Origin: Halobacillus halophilus DSM 2266
GTDB lineage: Bacteria; Bacillota; Bacilli; Bacillales; Halobacillaceae
Direction of reading: 5' to 3'
NCBI RefSeq assembly: GCF_000284515.1
Contig: NC_017668.1
Span: 3,038,001-3,102,000 of the forward strand
Length of the DNA stretch: 64,000 nt
The notes under the pieces were generated by a model. The model was not told the DNA's origin. It saw only the letters and a program-made list of their open reading frames with translations, and did no database searches. Positions 55,840-63,687 of the stretch are shown piece by piece. The translations under genes and the position numbers were made by a program. The stretch's first letter is position 1. Every line of letters starts with the position of its first letter.

Positions 55840-56600
55840 GACGTTTCCTCCACCTTCAATTTAATATTTATGAAATTATAAGCAGGCCACGGACCCGTAT
55901 ATTTAAATTCCACCCGATCCTTCCAGCGTTCGTGGAGTTCATTTACTTTTTCGTCAAACGCCTGTTCATTGCCCCGATCAATCAGGTAAGCTCCATTTAG
56001 TAACATTTTTTCTCCAACCGTTTCATTGGACTTCGATGATTCAGACAACCTTACAAGCGGTGTATGAATATCTTTTTCGATTTCTGTTTTCAAATTATTA
56101 AAGAAATCCTGAGCCATTTCACCGAGTTTGATCCGGTCAAAATATCCAGCGTCTTCTGATTTACTCGAGACCGTTTCTTTTTGCTTCATTACTTTGTTAT
56201 TCTTGTTGACTTCATCTTCGAGCCATTCTTTTTTTCCCACCACTTTAAGCCCGATTTCGATTTTGTTTTCAACTTCAGGAAATAAGCGGGCTAACTGAGG
56301 ATATAAATTTTCGAGAAGGACTTCTGTATCTTCTCGGGTCTGGAATACGTTCCCGAAACTAATTGGTACCACAGAGGACTCACTTTCCATCACCCGGGAA
56401 ATAACATTTTGGTGAGTCATTAAATGATCTTTTTTCGGAGTGTAAATTTTCACCGGTGCTTCAGTGGCTACCATCGCAGCATCTTTATAATGGATGGTAA
56501 AAATAGAACGCTCTTCACCTTCAAACTCAATGGTGCCAAAACTTTTTTCCTCGTTTGTTTGAATGCAGCAAAATACATAAATACCTAATTCTTCAGCCAT
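55836..56600 (-). CDS. gvpF: Gas vesicle protein GvpF (GvpF/GvpL family)
   Basis: 254 residues, starting MAEELGIYVFCCIQTNEEK. N-terminal ferredoxin-like half (about 1-90), helical middle (about 95-190) and C-terminal half ending YTGPWPAYNFINI. GvpF binds GvpA and sits on the inner side of the vesicle. The ATG at 56600 follows GGAGG with 10 bp spacing; a longer frame upstream would run into gvpN and carries no family sequence. It lies 14 bp after gvpN. Confidence 0.92.
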   Translation of the reverse strand: MAEELGIYVFCCIQTNEEKSFGTIEFEGEERSIFTIHYKDAAMVATEAPVKIYTPKKDHLMTHQNVISRVMESESSVVPISFGNVFQTREDTEVLLENLYPQLARLFPEVENKIEIGLKVVGKKEWLEDEVNKNNKVMKQKETVSSKSEDAGYFDRIKLGEMAQDFFNNLKTEIEKDIHTPLVRLSESSKSNETVGEKMLLNGAYLIDRGNEQAFDEKVNELHERWKDRVEFKYTGPWPAYNFINIKLKVEETS

Positions 56601-56614
56601 GTCTTCTACGCCTC

Positions 56615-57523
56615 CTACACCTTTTTGCATGCTTCTATAATCTTGTTTTGTAGATCTTCTTCTTGGTCGTCCGTGCATAAATCCAAGGTGAAGTATGTGA
56701 TATCAAGGCAAAGTTCCTGGAACTCTTTGTCATCTCCATCAATCGGCAGTTGATAACGTTCAGCCACATCCGCAATCATGATGGATGCACGTAAACTTAA
56801 AGAAGAATCTCGGTTTTTGCATAAATCTTTCACTCGATGAACAAAACCTACGATGGCTTTTGCTTTATCCTGATCAATATTCGTCCGTTCAGACACAATA
56901 CCTACTTCGGCTTCCTGATCCAGCGACTTGAGCGGCAACGATATCATACGATCGAGAAGGGCATCCTGTGTTTGATATACACCTACGTATTCTGCTGGAT
57001 TACTGGTGAAAATGATTGAAAAATCCGGGTGAACTCTTATATGAGAATCTTTCCGTTTCGTTCCGTATAATGGCAGAATTTTTTCCTCCAGAACGGATAA
57101 AAATAGATTGTTGACTTCCGGTTGTGATCTGGTAAATTCATCGTAAACAACGGTGTATCCATTTTTCACAGCTTCATATAAACGCCCTGAAACCCAGCCT
57201 TCCGTAACATTTTCCTCAATTTTTCTTACAGTCCGCACATAATTATCGTTCACCTTTTTACGGTTATAGCCTTTAAATGCACCAATTAATTCAGCGTTTG
57301 ATAAACTCTTATTCCCACTGATTAATACTACTGGGCGTTTTCTGGATTTAGCGATATGGAGAGCCAGCGTCGTTTTTCCGATCCCTGTTGGACCTGTAAA
57401 ATGCACTGGATAACCTAACGATAAATAACGCTGTGAACGCTTAATCAAATTTTGAAAGAAGGGATGGGCGTACACGCCTCGATCTTCATGAGGTTCAGCT
57501 TTTGTTTCCGTTAACTTTGTCAT
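56615..57523 (-). CDS. gvpN: Gas vesicle AAA+ ATPase GvpN
   Basis: 302 residues, MoxR/CbbQ-type AAA ATPase. Walker A GPTGIGKTTLA (about 44-54), Walker B VVYDEFTRS (about 130), sensor-like IIFTSNPAEY (about 185) and an arginine region ALLDRMISLPL (about 205). It is needed for vesicle widening or maturation. The ATG at 57523 follows GGAGGGGTGGAA; a GTG two codons up is less likely. It is between gvpR and gvpF. Confidence 0.95.
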   Translation of the reverse strand: MTKLTETKAEPHEDRGVYAHPFFQNLIKRSQRYLSLGYPVHFTGPTGIGKTTLALHIAKSRKRPVVLISGNKSLSNAELIGAFKGYNRKKVNDNYVRTVRKIEENVTEGWVSGRLYEAVKNGYTVVYDEFTRSQPEVNNLFLSVLEEKILPLYGTKRKDSHIRVHPDFSIIFTSNPAEYVGVYQTQDALLDRMISLPLKSLDQEAEVGIVSERTNIDQDKAKAIVGFVHRVKDLCKNRDSSLSLRASIMIADVAERYQLPIDGDDKEFQELCLDITYFTLDLCTDDQEEDLQNKIIEACKKV

Positions 57524-57540
57524 TTCCACCCCTCCGTTTC

Positions 57541-57807
57541 TTAATGTTCAACTTCAGTTTTTTCTTCTAAATCACTGCGGTAGCGTAAACTTATTCTGGA
57601 AAAACCAGTTACTTCATGATTGTTATCTAAAAACACTTCATAAAGTCCAATCATTTGATCATTGGCATATTTTTTCATATATTCTTTTTCTTCAATAATT
57701 TCAACTAATGCTCTCCAGCCGTCATCCTGCTTCTTAGCAGAAATAATCTTGTGAGGAGGAGCAATATTCTGATTGAAAAATTGAGTAACGTTGTCTAACA
57801 GTTTCAT
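57541..57807 (-). CDS. gvpR: Gas vesicle protein GvpR/GvpO family
   Basis: 88 residues. WRALVEIIEEKEYMKK, GLYEVFLDNNHEVTGFSRISLRYRSD is the GvpO pattern (the family called GvpO in haloarchaea and GvpR in Bacillus). A small alpha+beta protein; in haloarchaea GvpO is required for vesicle formation, with unknown biochemistry. It starts with ATG after an AGGCGGG-type site, between gvpA and gvpN. Confidence 0.88.
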   Translation of the reverse strand: MKLLDNVTQFFNQNIAPPHKIISAKKQDDGWRALVEIIEEKEYMKKYANDQMIGLYEVFLDNNHEVTGFSRISLRYRSDLEEKTEVEH

Positions 57808-57874
57808 ATGGAACGACCCGCCTTTCTACTGAATAGATAGAGAAGGGGTTGGTAAAAACCAACCCTCCACTGCT

Positions 57875-58177
57875 TTAAATGCTAAATTCGCCTCGTTCAT
57901 TGGATTCCTCAGAATCTTGAGATTGAGAGCCCAGACGCTGTTCTGCGAGACGGCCTCCAATACCTTCTTCTTCTACTTCATCGCGAAGGAGACCTACGGC
58001 TTCTGCATAACGGAGCCATGTATCTACACTTGCGATCACCACTCTTGCTTCTACCGTTATTAGTTCGATACCGACAACAGATACACGTGCAAACGCATCA
58101 ATTACAATCCCTTTATCAAGAATACGGTCTACTACCTCTGCGAGACTTGAACTATCTGTTGATTTTTGTATAGCCAT
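57875..58177 (-). CDS. gvpA: Gas vesicle shell protein GvpA/GvpB
   Basis: 100 residues, the main shell protein. Conserved core: [55 protein letters not shown], the helix-strand-strand-helix unit that stacks into the ribbed gas-filled wall. The C-terminal tail (about 70-100) is polar and acidic, as in Bacillus GvpB. The ATG at 58177 follows AAGGAG with 7 bp; an ATG two codons up is possible. Only one copy is present, while B. megaterium has both gvpA and gvpB. Confidence 0.96.
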   Translation of the reverse strand: MAIQKSTDSSSLAEVVDRILDKGIVIDAFARVSVVGIELITVEARVVIASVDTWLRYAEAVGLLRDEVEEEGIGGRLAEQRLGSQSQDSEESNERGEFSI

Positions 58178-58197
58178 TTTCATTCTCCTTTCAAATT

Positions 58198-58947
58198 TTA
58201 TCCATGATATGTTTTGATATCTTCAATTCCCTTCACATCTTTAGGACCTTTGACGTTGGGAGCACTCTTGATGTTATTCAGACCCTTAGCATCTGTTGGC
58301 CCCTTAATGCTGTTGGAACTCTTGAGCTCATTCACACCTTTTAGATCGGTTGAACTTTTTACCTGCGGAGCACTTTTCATTTGACTGAGCCCCTTTATAT
58401 TAGAGGGACCTTTAAGCTTGGAAGAGCTCCTGACGTTCGATATACCTTTAATGCTTTCTACGCCCTTAGTTCTTCTGTCAGAGTTTCGAGAGCGTTGGCT
58501 TTCTTTTATCTTTTCTTGAAGTTCTTCGCCAGACTCTCTTACAGAAGCGATCTTTTCACGGAGCTGCAAAAGTTTTTCTTGCAGCTTCTTCTCAGCGTCA
58601 TCCGCTCTTTCATGAACCTTCTTGGCATTTTCCTGCTTCTTCTCTTCGAGGTTGGTTCTTAATTGTTCAATTTCTCTTCGCAATTGTTCTTTATATTGTT
58701 GGGCTAAATAGTCACTGGCTTCATCCTGCGCTTCTTCCGTAACTTCCTGGGAAGCATCCTGGATTTCATCAGTTGCTTCATCCGCGAATTCAAAAGGGTG
58801 TTCTGTTCTCCTTTTGAGTTCAGAGAAACTTGGAACTTTTTCACGAAAACTTTTTGCTTTCTCCTTAACACCTCCTCCAAGATCGTTAAGGAGGGAATCG
58901 TCGTTAGAAGATTGCTCTTTATTAGGTTTTTCTTCGCTCACTTCCAT
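58198..58947 (-). CDS. GvpQ/GvpP-like protein with C-terminal hexapeptide repeats
   Basis: 249 residues, the first gene of the gas vesicle run. N-terminal disordered acidic part (about 1-45), a long charged coiled coil (about 55-150; [24 protein letters not shown] is part of it), then 14 consecutive hexapeptides of form K/R-G/S-x-x-x-hydrophobic (about 161-244), such as [18 protein letters not shown], ending KTYHG. B. megaterium has GvpP and GvpQ at this place, so one of these is the likely counterpart; sequence identity could not be checked. The ATG at 58947 follows AAGGA. Confidence 0.7.
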   Translation of the reverse strand: MEVSEEKPNKEQSSNDDSLLNDLGGGVKEKAKSFREKVPSFSELKRRTEHPFEFADEATDEIQDASQEVTEEAQDEASDYLAQQYKEQLRREIEQLRTNLEEKKQENAKKVHERADDAEKKLQEKLLQLREKIASVRESGEELQEKIKESQRSRNSDRRTKGVESIKGISNVRSSSKLKGPSNIKGLSQMKSAPQVKSSTDLKGVNELKSSNSIKGPTDAKGLNNIKSAPNVKGPKDVKGIEDIKTYHG

Positions 58948-59241
58948 CAACTCTTTTCCTTTATTTAACTATCGACTAACAAATATTGTGCTATTTTTTA
59001 TCCTTAGTTCCCATGAGAGCTATATTGAAACCTTATAAAAAGGAATATGAGCGAAAAATGGTTAATTTTTCATTAATTATTACAGAGGAGTCCAACTTTC
59101 ACCTCAGTAATTTCAAGGGGTTGAAAGACTTATTGATTCATATATTACATTTTTTACATTTTAATTATATAAAGATAGTTTTTAAGATACCAGCTTCTTG
59201 CCAGCTGGTTTGTTCTAAGATCTAAAATGAAGGAATTTGCG
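58948..59241. other. AT-rich region upstream of the gas vesicle operon
   Basis: Nearly 300 bp with very high A+T and no gene. It must hold the gas vesicle promoter, but neither a SigA nor a SigB pattern stands out to me. CAGCTGGCAAGAAGCTG (near 59190-59206) forms a small hairpin of unknown use. Confidence 0.5.
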
Positions 59242-59284
59242 AAGAAAAAGAGTCTTGCGAGAAGTTCGCAAGACTCTTTTTCTT
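59242..59284 (-). terminator. Terminator after the FAH-family gene
   Basis: AAGAAAAAGAGTCTTGCGA pairs exactly with its 19-base complement around GAAGT, and T-runs lie within both arms. It begins at the stop codon. Confidence 0.92.
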
Positions 59285-60041
59285 AATTATTTACATAATT
59301 GCGCAGCTTACCTATGCCTTCGATTTCAATTTCTAATTCATCTCCAGGAGAAAGCGGTCCAACTCCTGATGGCGTTCCTGTCATAAGAACATCCCCTGGC
59401 TTTAGTGTCATCACTTTAGAGACCTGTACCAGTATTTCTTCTACACTATGGATTAAGTCACTTGTATTAGAATTCTGCTTAACTTCCCCATTCAATGAAA
59501 GTTTGATTGGGGTTTGACTTGGGTCAAGGTCGGTCTCAATTACTGGACCGAGCGGTTTAAAGGTAGCATAAGACTTGGCCCGGGTATACTGGCCATCTTT
59601 CTTCTGCAAATAGCGGTCGGATACATCATTGCCACACGTGTAACCAAATACATAAGATAAAGCTTCTTCTCTGGTTACATCCTTCGCTTCTTTCCCAATT
59701 ACTACAGCTAATTCGGCTTCATAATCAATCCGGTGATCTTCTGTTGGCAAGGTAATACCAGCATTGTGCCCGATGACGGCTGTTGGTGACAGCATGAACA
59801 TCATTGGCTCCTCAGGCAGAGGCTTCCCCTGTTCTTCAGCGTGAAGAGCATAATTCAGACCTATAGCAATAAGCTGGCCCGGTTCAGTAGGGGCCAAAAC
59901 CTCCACCTCGTCCAGCGAATCGGTCGCAGATATCTTTTGAACAGGACCTTCTATGTAATTGCCATCCAGCCGGGTTATCGTCTCGCTTTCGAGCACCCCA
60001 TAATAAATTGTACCTTCTTTACGATAACGAATGTACTTCAT
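59283..60041 (-). CDS. Fumarylacetoacetate hydrolase (FAH) family protein
   Basis: 252 residues. FAH-fold enzymes hydrolyse or decarboxylate beta-diketo acids with a Mg or Ca ion. Metal ligands appear in RIDYEAELAVVIGK (E...E...D pattern, about residue 100) with CGNDVSDRYLQ (about 140) and the TPSGVGPLSPGDELEIE loop near the C terminus. Substrate cannot be told; acylpyruvate hydrolase and oxaloacetate decarboxylase-type members both look like this. The start at 60041 follows GGGGAGTTATGCA; the frame is open 14 codons further up. Confidence 0.88.
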   Translation of the reverse strand: MKYIRYRKEGTIYYGVLESETITRLDGNYIEGPVQKISATDSLDEVEVLAPTEPGQLIAIGLNYALHAEEQGKPLPEEPMMFMLSPTAVIGHNAGITLPTEDHRIDYEAELAVVIGKEAKDVTREEALSYVFGYTCGNDVSDRYLQKKDGQYTRAKSYATFKPLGPVIETDLDPSQTPIKLSLNGEVKQNSNTSDLIHSVEEILVQVSKVMTLKPGDVLMTGTPSGVGPLSPGDELEIEIEGIGKLRNYVNN

Positions 60042-60109
60042 TGCATAACTCCCCTCTCTAGTAATGACTCCATTATAAATCAAGACACCTGGCTAATCCT
60101 ACCAAAACC

Positions 60110-60152
60110 TTCCACCTCAGGTCATCCATATTATGGATGACCTGAGGTGGAA
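60110..60152. repeat. Palindromic repeat, copy 5, between divergent genes
   Basis: Arms ACCTCAGGTCATCCA (60114-60128) and TGGATGACCTGAGGT (60134-60148) around TATTA, extended by TTCC and GGAA. It lies between two divergently transcribed starts, so a terminator role is not obvious here. Confidence 0.88.
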
Positions 60153-60254
60153 ATAACTGCCTGTATTAAACTATTAAATATCATGAAATTGTTATATCAA
60201 TCTAGCTGAAATCGTAATACAATGACAGAGTATAATAAAAGGAGGCCTCGACTT

Positions 60255-61352
60255 TTGAAAAAAGGCTTTGTAAACGAAATTTTCTTTATTCGATTTGTCG
60301 CTTGTATGTGTGTTGTTCTTATTCATTCTATTACAATGACCCGAAGCAACCTCGACGTATCAGCTTCTACAACAAGCGTCACCTACATAATTAATATGAG
60401 CATGATGTTCGCCACACCGGTCTTCGTCATGATTTCGGAGTTTTTGCTATCTTACTCTTATCCTGACCGTCTCCCGAAATCATTTTGGAAGAAAAGAATA
60501 CTATATATTCTGGTTCCTTACCTCGTGCTCGCAGCTGTTTATTCCATGTATGCCCTTGGCATCGACGGATTAACGTGGGCAGCCTTTAGCGAGTTATTCT
60601 TTAAGAAAACACTCCTTGGCGCCTGGCACGGATATTTCGTACTGATTATTTTTCAGTTTTATGCACTGCATTTCTTATTAAAGAAATCCTTTGACCGCTT
60701 TCCTCCGCTATTGGTGATCGGACTTGCCTTAATGATTAACCTTATGTATCTTGGATTTTTTAACTTTAAAGGTACGATCTCAGGTCTTGAATTTATGTGG
60801 GAGTATTATCAACTTCCGTTTCTCGGATGGTTTTTCTACTTCACTGTTGCTTATTACGCAGGAAAACACCTCGACGAGTTTCTTTTCTATCTGAAGAAAT
60901 ATAGATTTTGGGTTATCGGTGGAGCAGTCTTTGCCGGCATCATTCCAATTTATTTAAGAGTATCCGGCATATTGACCGCTGTCAGCTCAAAAAGGTTTGA
61001 TATCATTTTCTACACGTTCCTTGTATTTTGTGTCCTCTATCTGATTGCTATGAAATTAAATAAGGTACCGAAGCCTGTCCTTTGGATTAGCAGCTGTTCC
61101 TACAGCATTTATCTGCTTCACCCCTTATTTCAATACAATGCGGTCGGCTGGTTTGAGTCCATTCAACTGCCATCTAATTTAGTCGTTTATATTTTGGCAT
61201 TCTTTGTTTTAGGTGTAGCAGGCCCTATCGTTATGAGTTATCTATTTAATCTGGTTCCTTTTGGGAGTTTAGTAACTGGACGAATTAATATGCCGAAGCT
61301 CGGCCCCTCTTCTTCTCAAAAACCAGCTGTCAACAAAGGGAAAGCATCCTAA
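60255..61352 (+). CDS. Acyltransferase family 3 membrane protein
   Basis: 365 residues with ten membrane helices, family of OatA/WecH-type O-acyltransferases. It moves acetyl or succinyl groups onto surface glycans. FIRFVACMCVVLIHS near the start holds the arginine and histidine of the family, and WISSCSYSIYLLHPLF near residue 290 holds the second conserved block. There is no C-terminal SGNH domain; the tail is short and basic. The TTG at 60255 is chosen because AAAAGGAGG lies 9 bp before it, while the ATG at 60222 has no ribosome site. Substrate unknown. Confidence 0.87.
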   Translation: MKKGFVNEIFFIRFVACMCVVLIHSITMTRSNLDVSASTTSVTYIINMSMMFATPVFVMISEFLLSYSYPDRLPKSFWKKRILYILVPYLVLAAVYSMYALGIDGLTWAAFSELFFKKTLLGAWHGYFVLIIFQFYALHFLLKKSFDRFPPLLVIGLALMINLMYLGFFNFKGTISGLEFMWEYYQLPFLGWFFYFTVAYYAGKHLDEFLFYLKKYRFWVIGGAVFAGIIPIYLRVSGILTAVSSKRFDIIFYTFLVFCVLYLIAMKLNKVPKPVLWISSCSYSIYLLHPLFQYNAVGWFESIQLPSNLVVYILAFFVLGVAGPIVMSYLFNLVPFGSLVTGRINMPKLGPSSSQKPAVNKGKAS

Positions 61353-61354
61353 TA

Positions 61355-61384
61355 AAAAGGCACCCATCCCGGGGTGCCTTTTTA
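61355..61384 (+). terminator. Terminator after the acyltransferase
   Basis: AAAAAGGCACCC pairs exactly with GGGTGCCTTTTT around ATCCCG. It also serves the small convergent gene downstream. Confidence 0.9.
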
Positions 61385-61393
61385 TATTCCATA

Positions 61394-61591
61394 TTAAAAA
61401 CGGCTGACGCGAATCTGATCGATCTCACTTGAAAGTGGGTATTTCACACGAAACTTTCGATTAATCGCATGAATGAGGCCATGTTTCGCCTCTTCACTCC
61501 TGATTCCACGATCTGAAATATCCTCGTGCTGGTAATTAACTTCAAAGTCAATCTGATGGTTCTTATAATGAATTTGCCCAGATACTACCAT
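61394..61591 (-). CDS. Small hypothetical protein
   Basis: 65 residues starting MVVSGQIHYKNHQIDFEVNY, with AAGGAGG 9 bp before the ATG. It is charged and soluble, with an amphipathic strand-helix pattern (YQHEDISDRGIRSEEAKHGLIHAINRKFRV). The frame is open further upstream, but that part overlaps pcp and is not supported. I do not recognise the family. It is 17 bp behind pcp and may be co-transcribed with it. Confidence 0.65.
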   Translation of the reverse strand: MVVSGQIHYKNHQIDFEVNYQHEDISDRGIRSEEAKHGLIHAINRKFRVKYPLSSEIDQIRVSRF

Positions 61592-61608
61592 AAATTTGAT
61601 CCTCCTTC

Positions 61609-62211
61609 TTACTCCAGGGTCTGAATCATCGTTTCGATACCTTCTTGCAGGGTTGATAAAGGCCAAGCCGGCATCTCAGGCTCGTCCATCGCAATTTCAA
61701 AAGATGCTGGTATATGGACAAAACCTGCAGGGATCGTTTTATCCGTTTGATGGAGTTCATGCAGCAGCGAATACATAACATTATTACAAAGATAGGTACC
61801 CGCCGTGTTAGAAATTGCAGCGGGGATTCCTTTTTCTCTTAGACATGTAACTATATTTTTAATAGGAAGCTTAGAAAAGTAAGCATCAGCCCCATTTTCC
61901 TGAACCGGTTCATCCTCGGGGACGTATCCATCATTATCAGGAGCACCGTCTTTAATATTAATCGCTACCCGTTCGGGTGTAATTCTTTTGCGATGAGCCG
62001 CCATTCCTAATGTGATGACAGCATCGGGATTAATGTGGTGATAATGAGTAATCAGCTCTTCAGCTGAACGATTAAAATCTACGGGCAGGACCACCCCGTG
62101 GATAGTATAATTTCCGATCGTCCGTCCATTCAGATATTCTACGATGGATTCGGTCGGGTTGAACGCAAAATTTAAAAAAGGTTCAAAACCTGTTAATAAT
62201 AATTTTTTCAT
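61609..62211 (-). CDS. pcp: Pyrrolidone-carboxylate peptidase
   Basis: 200 residues, peptidase family C15. Removes N-terminal pyroglutamate from peptides in the cytoplasm. Motifs: GFEPFLNFAFNPTE (substrate loop, about 8-21), the catalytic Glu region in LGMAAHRKRITPERVAINI (about 68-86), the catalytic Cys in ISNTAGTYLCNN (about 133-144) and the catalytic His in GFVHIPASFE (about 165). The first motif begins as in the Bacillus enzymes. It starts with ATG after AAAGGCGGTCTACAC. Confidence 0.95.
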   Translation of the reverse strand: MKKLLLTGFEPFLNFAFNPTESIVEYLNGRTIGNYTIHGVVLPVDFNRSAEELITHYHHINPDAVITLGMAAHRKRITPERVAINIKDGAPDNDGYVPEDEPVQENGADAYFSKLPIKNIVTCLREKGIPAAISNTAGTYLCNNVMYSLLHELHQTDKTIPAGFVHIPASFEIAMDEPEMPAWPLSTLQEGIETMIQTLE

Positions 62212-62232
62212 GTGTAGACCGCCTTTCTTACT

Positions 62233-62604
62233 TTATGAGAGGAGACACAAAAGAATAATAGAATACAGTATGGATCCTCCCCCTGCTGCTAAGAAGATCA
62301 ACTTACCGCGACTAAGCCATACTTCTTTCCAATCTCTCCATTCGAAATCTTCTGCAATTCTCTCATCTGCGCGCTCCTGAGCTCTCGAATGTGGAACGAT
62401 CAATTGAGAGAGTCTCTTAAAACCTCCGAAAAAAAGTTGAAGAAATCCCGTTTGGCCAATATAAAAGCTGGCTCCAATAATAAGAAGAATGAGCCCCCAA
62501 TAAAATGATTCGTTGATTACTTCTGCTTCCTCAAGACCCATTCCCCACTGAATCAAAAACCATGCAGAAAATGAGAGTAACAATGTAATAATGTAGATTT
62601 TCAA
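62233..62604 (-). CDS. DUF3899-like membrane protein
   Basis: 123 residues with three membrane helices: about 2-20 and 33-55 near the N terminus, then a cytoplasmic loop (RLSQLIVPHSRAQERADERIAEDFEW) and a last helix (about 101-121). The size and topology fit the DUF3899 group of small Bacillaceae membrane proteins. No function is known. It lies 21 bp upstream of pcp and may belong to the same transcript. Confidence 0.65.
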   Translation of the reverse strand: MKIYIITLLLSFSAWFLIQWGMGLEEAEVINESFYWGLILLIIGASFYIGQTGFLQLFFGGFKRLSQLIVPHSRAQERADERIAEDFEWRDWKEVWLSRGKLIFLAAGGGSILYSIILLCLLS

Positions 62605-62744
62605 GTAGATGCTCCTATCACGGACATAGATAAAACAAGACTTACTTCTCTTTAAGAAAGGACCAATCTATCATTCTTCTGGTTGATTATTATGGTAGAA
62701 TAGAATAAGGTTTTTCACCATAAGAGGTAAAGGGGAAGGTATGT

Positions 62745-63608
62745 ATGTCTAGTCAATATAATTTAGCCTCTTCCGAATTTCATTCATTAAAATCGGTGTC
62801 CAGTAAAATGTTTGAAATCATCAGCAGGCAATTAAATGTAAATACAGCATATGTTACAAAGCGTGGCGACACAGCGATGACAGTTCTTTGCTCGTTTAAT
62901 AGAGAGGACGAAATTATTCCAGAAGGTTATAGCGTGGAGTATGGCGGCACCTACTGCCGACTGATTATCTCGGAAGATAACAACTTCATGCACACGAGTA
63001 ATTTATCAAAAGATGAATTAACTAGAGAACTCGAAGTTACCTCCCAGTTGGAAGTGAAAGGCTTTCTTGGTGTCACGTTAAAAAACACAGATGGTCACGT
63101 ATTCGGTACCTTATGTGTGATGGATAAAGAAGAAAAGGACTTCAGTAAAGAAGATGTAGAATATTTAAAGTCAATGGCGGACATTCTTTCTCATCTTATT
63201 GACTTGGATGAAACAAAATATAACATGGGTCTTTTAAACGTCCCTATTATTCCGATTACAAGCGGCGTTTCTATCTTAACACTGCAAGGTATTATTGATG
63301 GGTACAGAGCCGATAAAATTATGGAAACGGTACTTCAGTACGGAGTTGATCACGACATCGACTCTTTCGTTATCGACTTGTCCGGACTGGTAATCGTGGA
63401 TAACACCTTTCCAAGTGTGCTGATTGAACTGGTGCGATCTTTAAAACTAATGGGAATGGAAACCATTATGACGGGGATTACGCCGGAAATTGCCAAACAT
63501 GAAGTTAACAATACTCAGCTTCTTCATCTAAATACTAAAACGGTGCCGAATCTGGAGACCGCGCTTGAGTATATTGGATTTAGGTTGATTGAAAAGCAGG
63601 AAACGTAA
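62745..63608 (+). CDS. GAF-STAS domain protein (RsbR-like)
   Basis: 287 residues. A GAF sensory domain (about 20-160, GFLGVTLKNTDGHVFGTLCVMD) is followed by a STAS domain (about 175-280, VSILTLQGIIDGYRADKIMETVL to GMETIMTGITPEIAKHEVN). STAS with an N-terminal sensor is the design of stressosome RsbR proteins, which feed SigB. The phosphorylated threonines of RsbR appear changed: VVDT reads VDNT and PEIAQT reads PEIAKH. It may be a non-phosphorylatable or divergent member. RsbS, RsbT and SigB genes are not in this window. Starts at ATG after AAAGGGGAAGGTATGT. Confidence 0.82.
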   Translation: MSSQYNLASSEFHSLKSVSSKMFEIISRQLNVNTAYVTKRGDTAMTVLCSFNREDEIIPEGYSVEYGGTYCRLIISEDNNFMHTSNLSKDELTRELEVTSQLEVKGFLGVTLKNTDGHVFGTLCVMDKEEKDFSKEDVEYLKSMADILSHLIDLDETKYNMGLLNVPIIPITSGVSILTLQGIIDGYRADKIMETVLQYGVDHDIDSFVIDLSGLVIVDNTFPSVLIELVRSLKLMGMETIMTGITPEIAKHEVNNTQLLHLNTKTVPNLETALEYIGFRLIEKQET

Positions 63609-63630
63609 ACTCAATTTAAAATAGTTCACA

Positions 63631-63668
63631 AGAAAGCGCAGCTTCCAAGTGGGAAGCTGTGCTTTCTT
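63631..63668 (+). terminator. Terminator after the GAF-STAS gene
   Basis: AGAAAGCGCAGCTTCC pairs with GGAAGCTGTGCTTTCT (one G-T) around AAGTG, with TTGT after it. Probably bidirectional with the gene at the right edge. Confidence 0.8.
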
Positions 63669-63687
63669 GTACGTTTATGTTTTCCTG

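Noticed and set aside
60231-60236. TATAAT directly before the acyltransferase ribosome site
   Set aside because: A transcript from it would start within the ribosome site, and no -35 box stands at the right distance. It is probably chance in AT-rich DNA.
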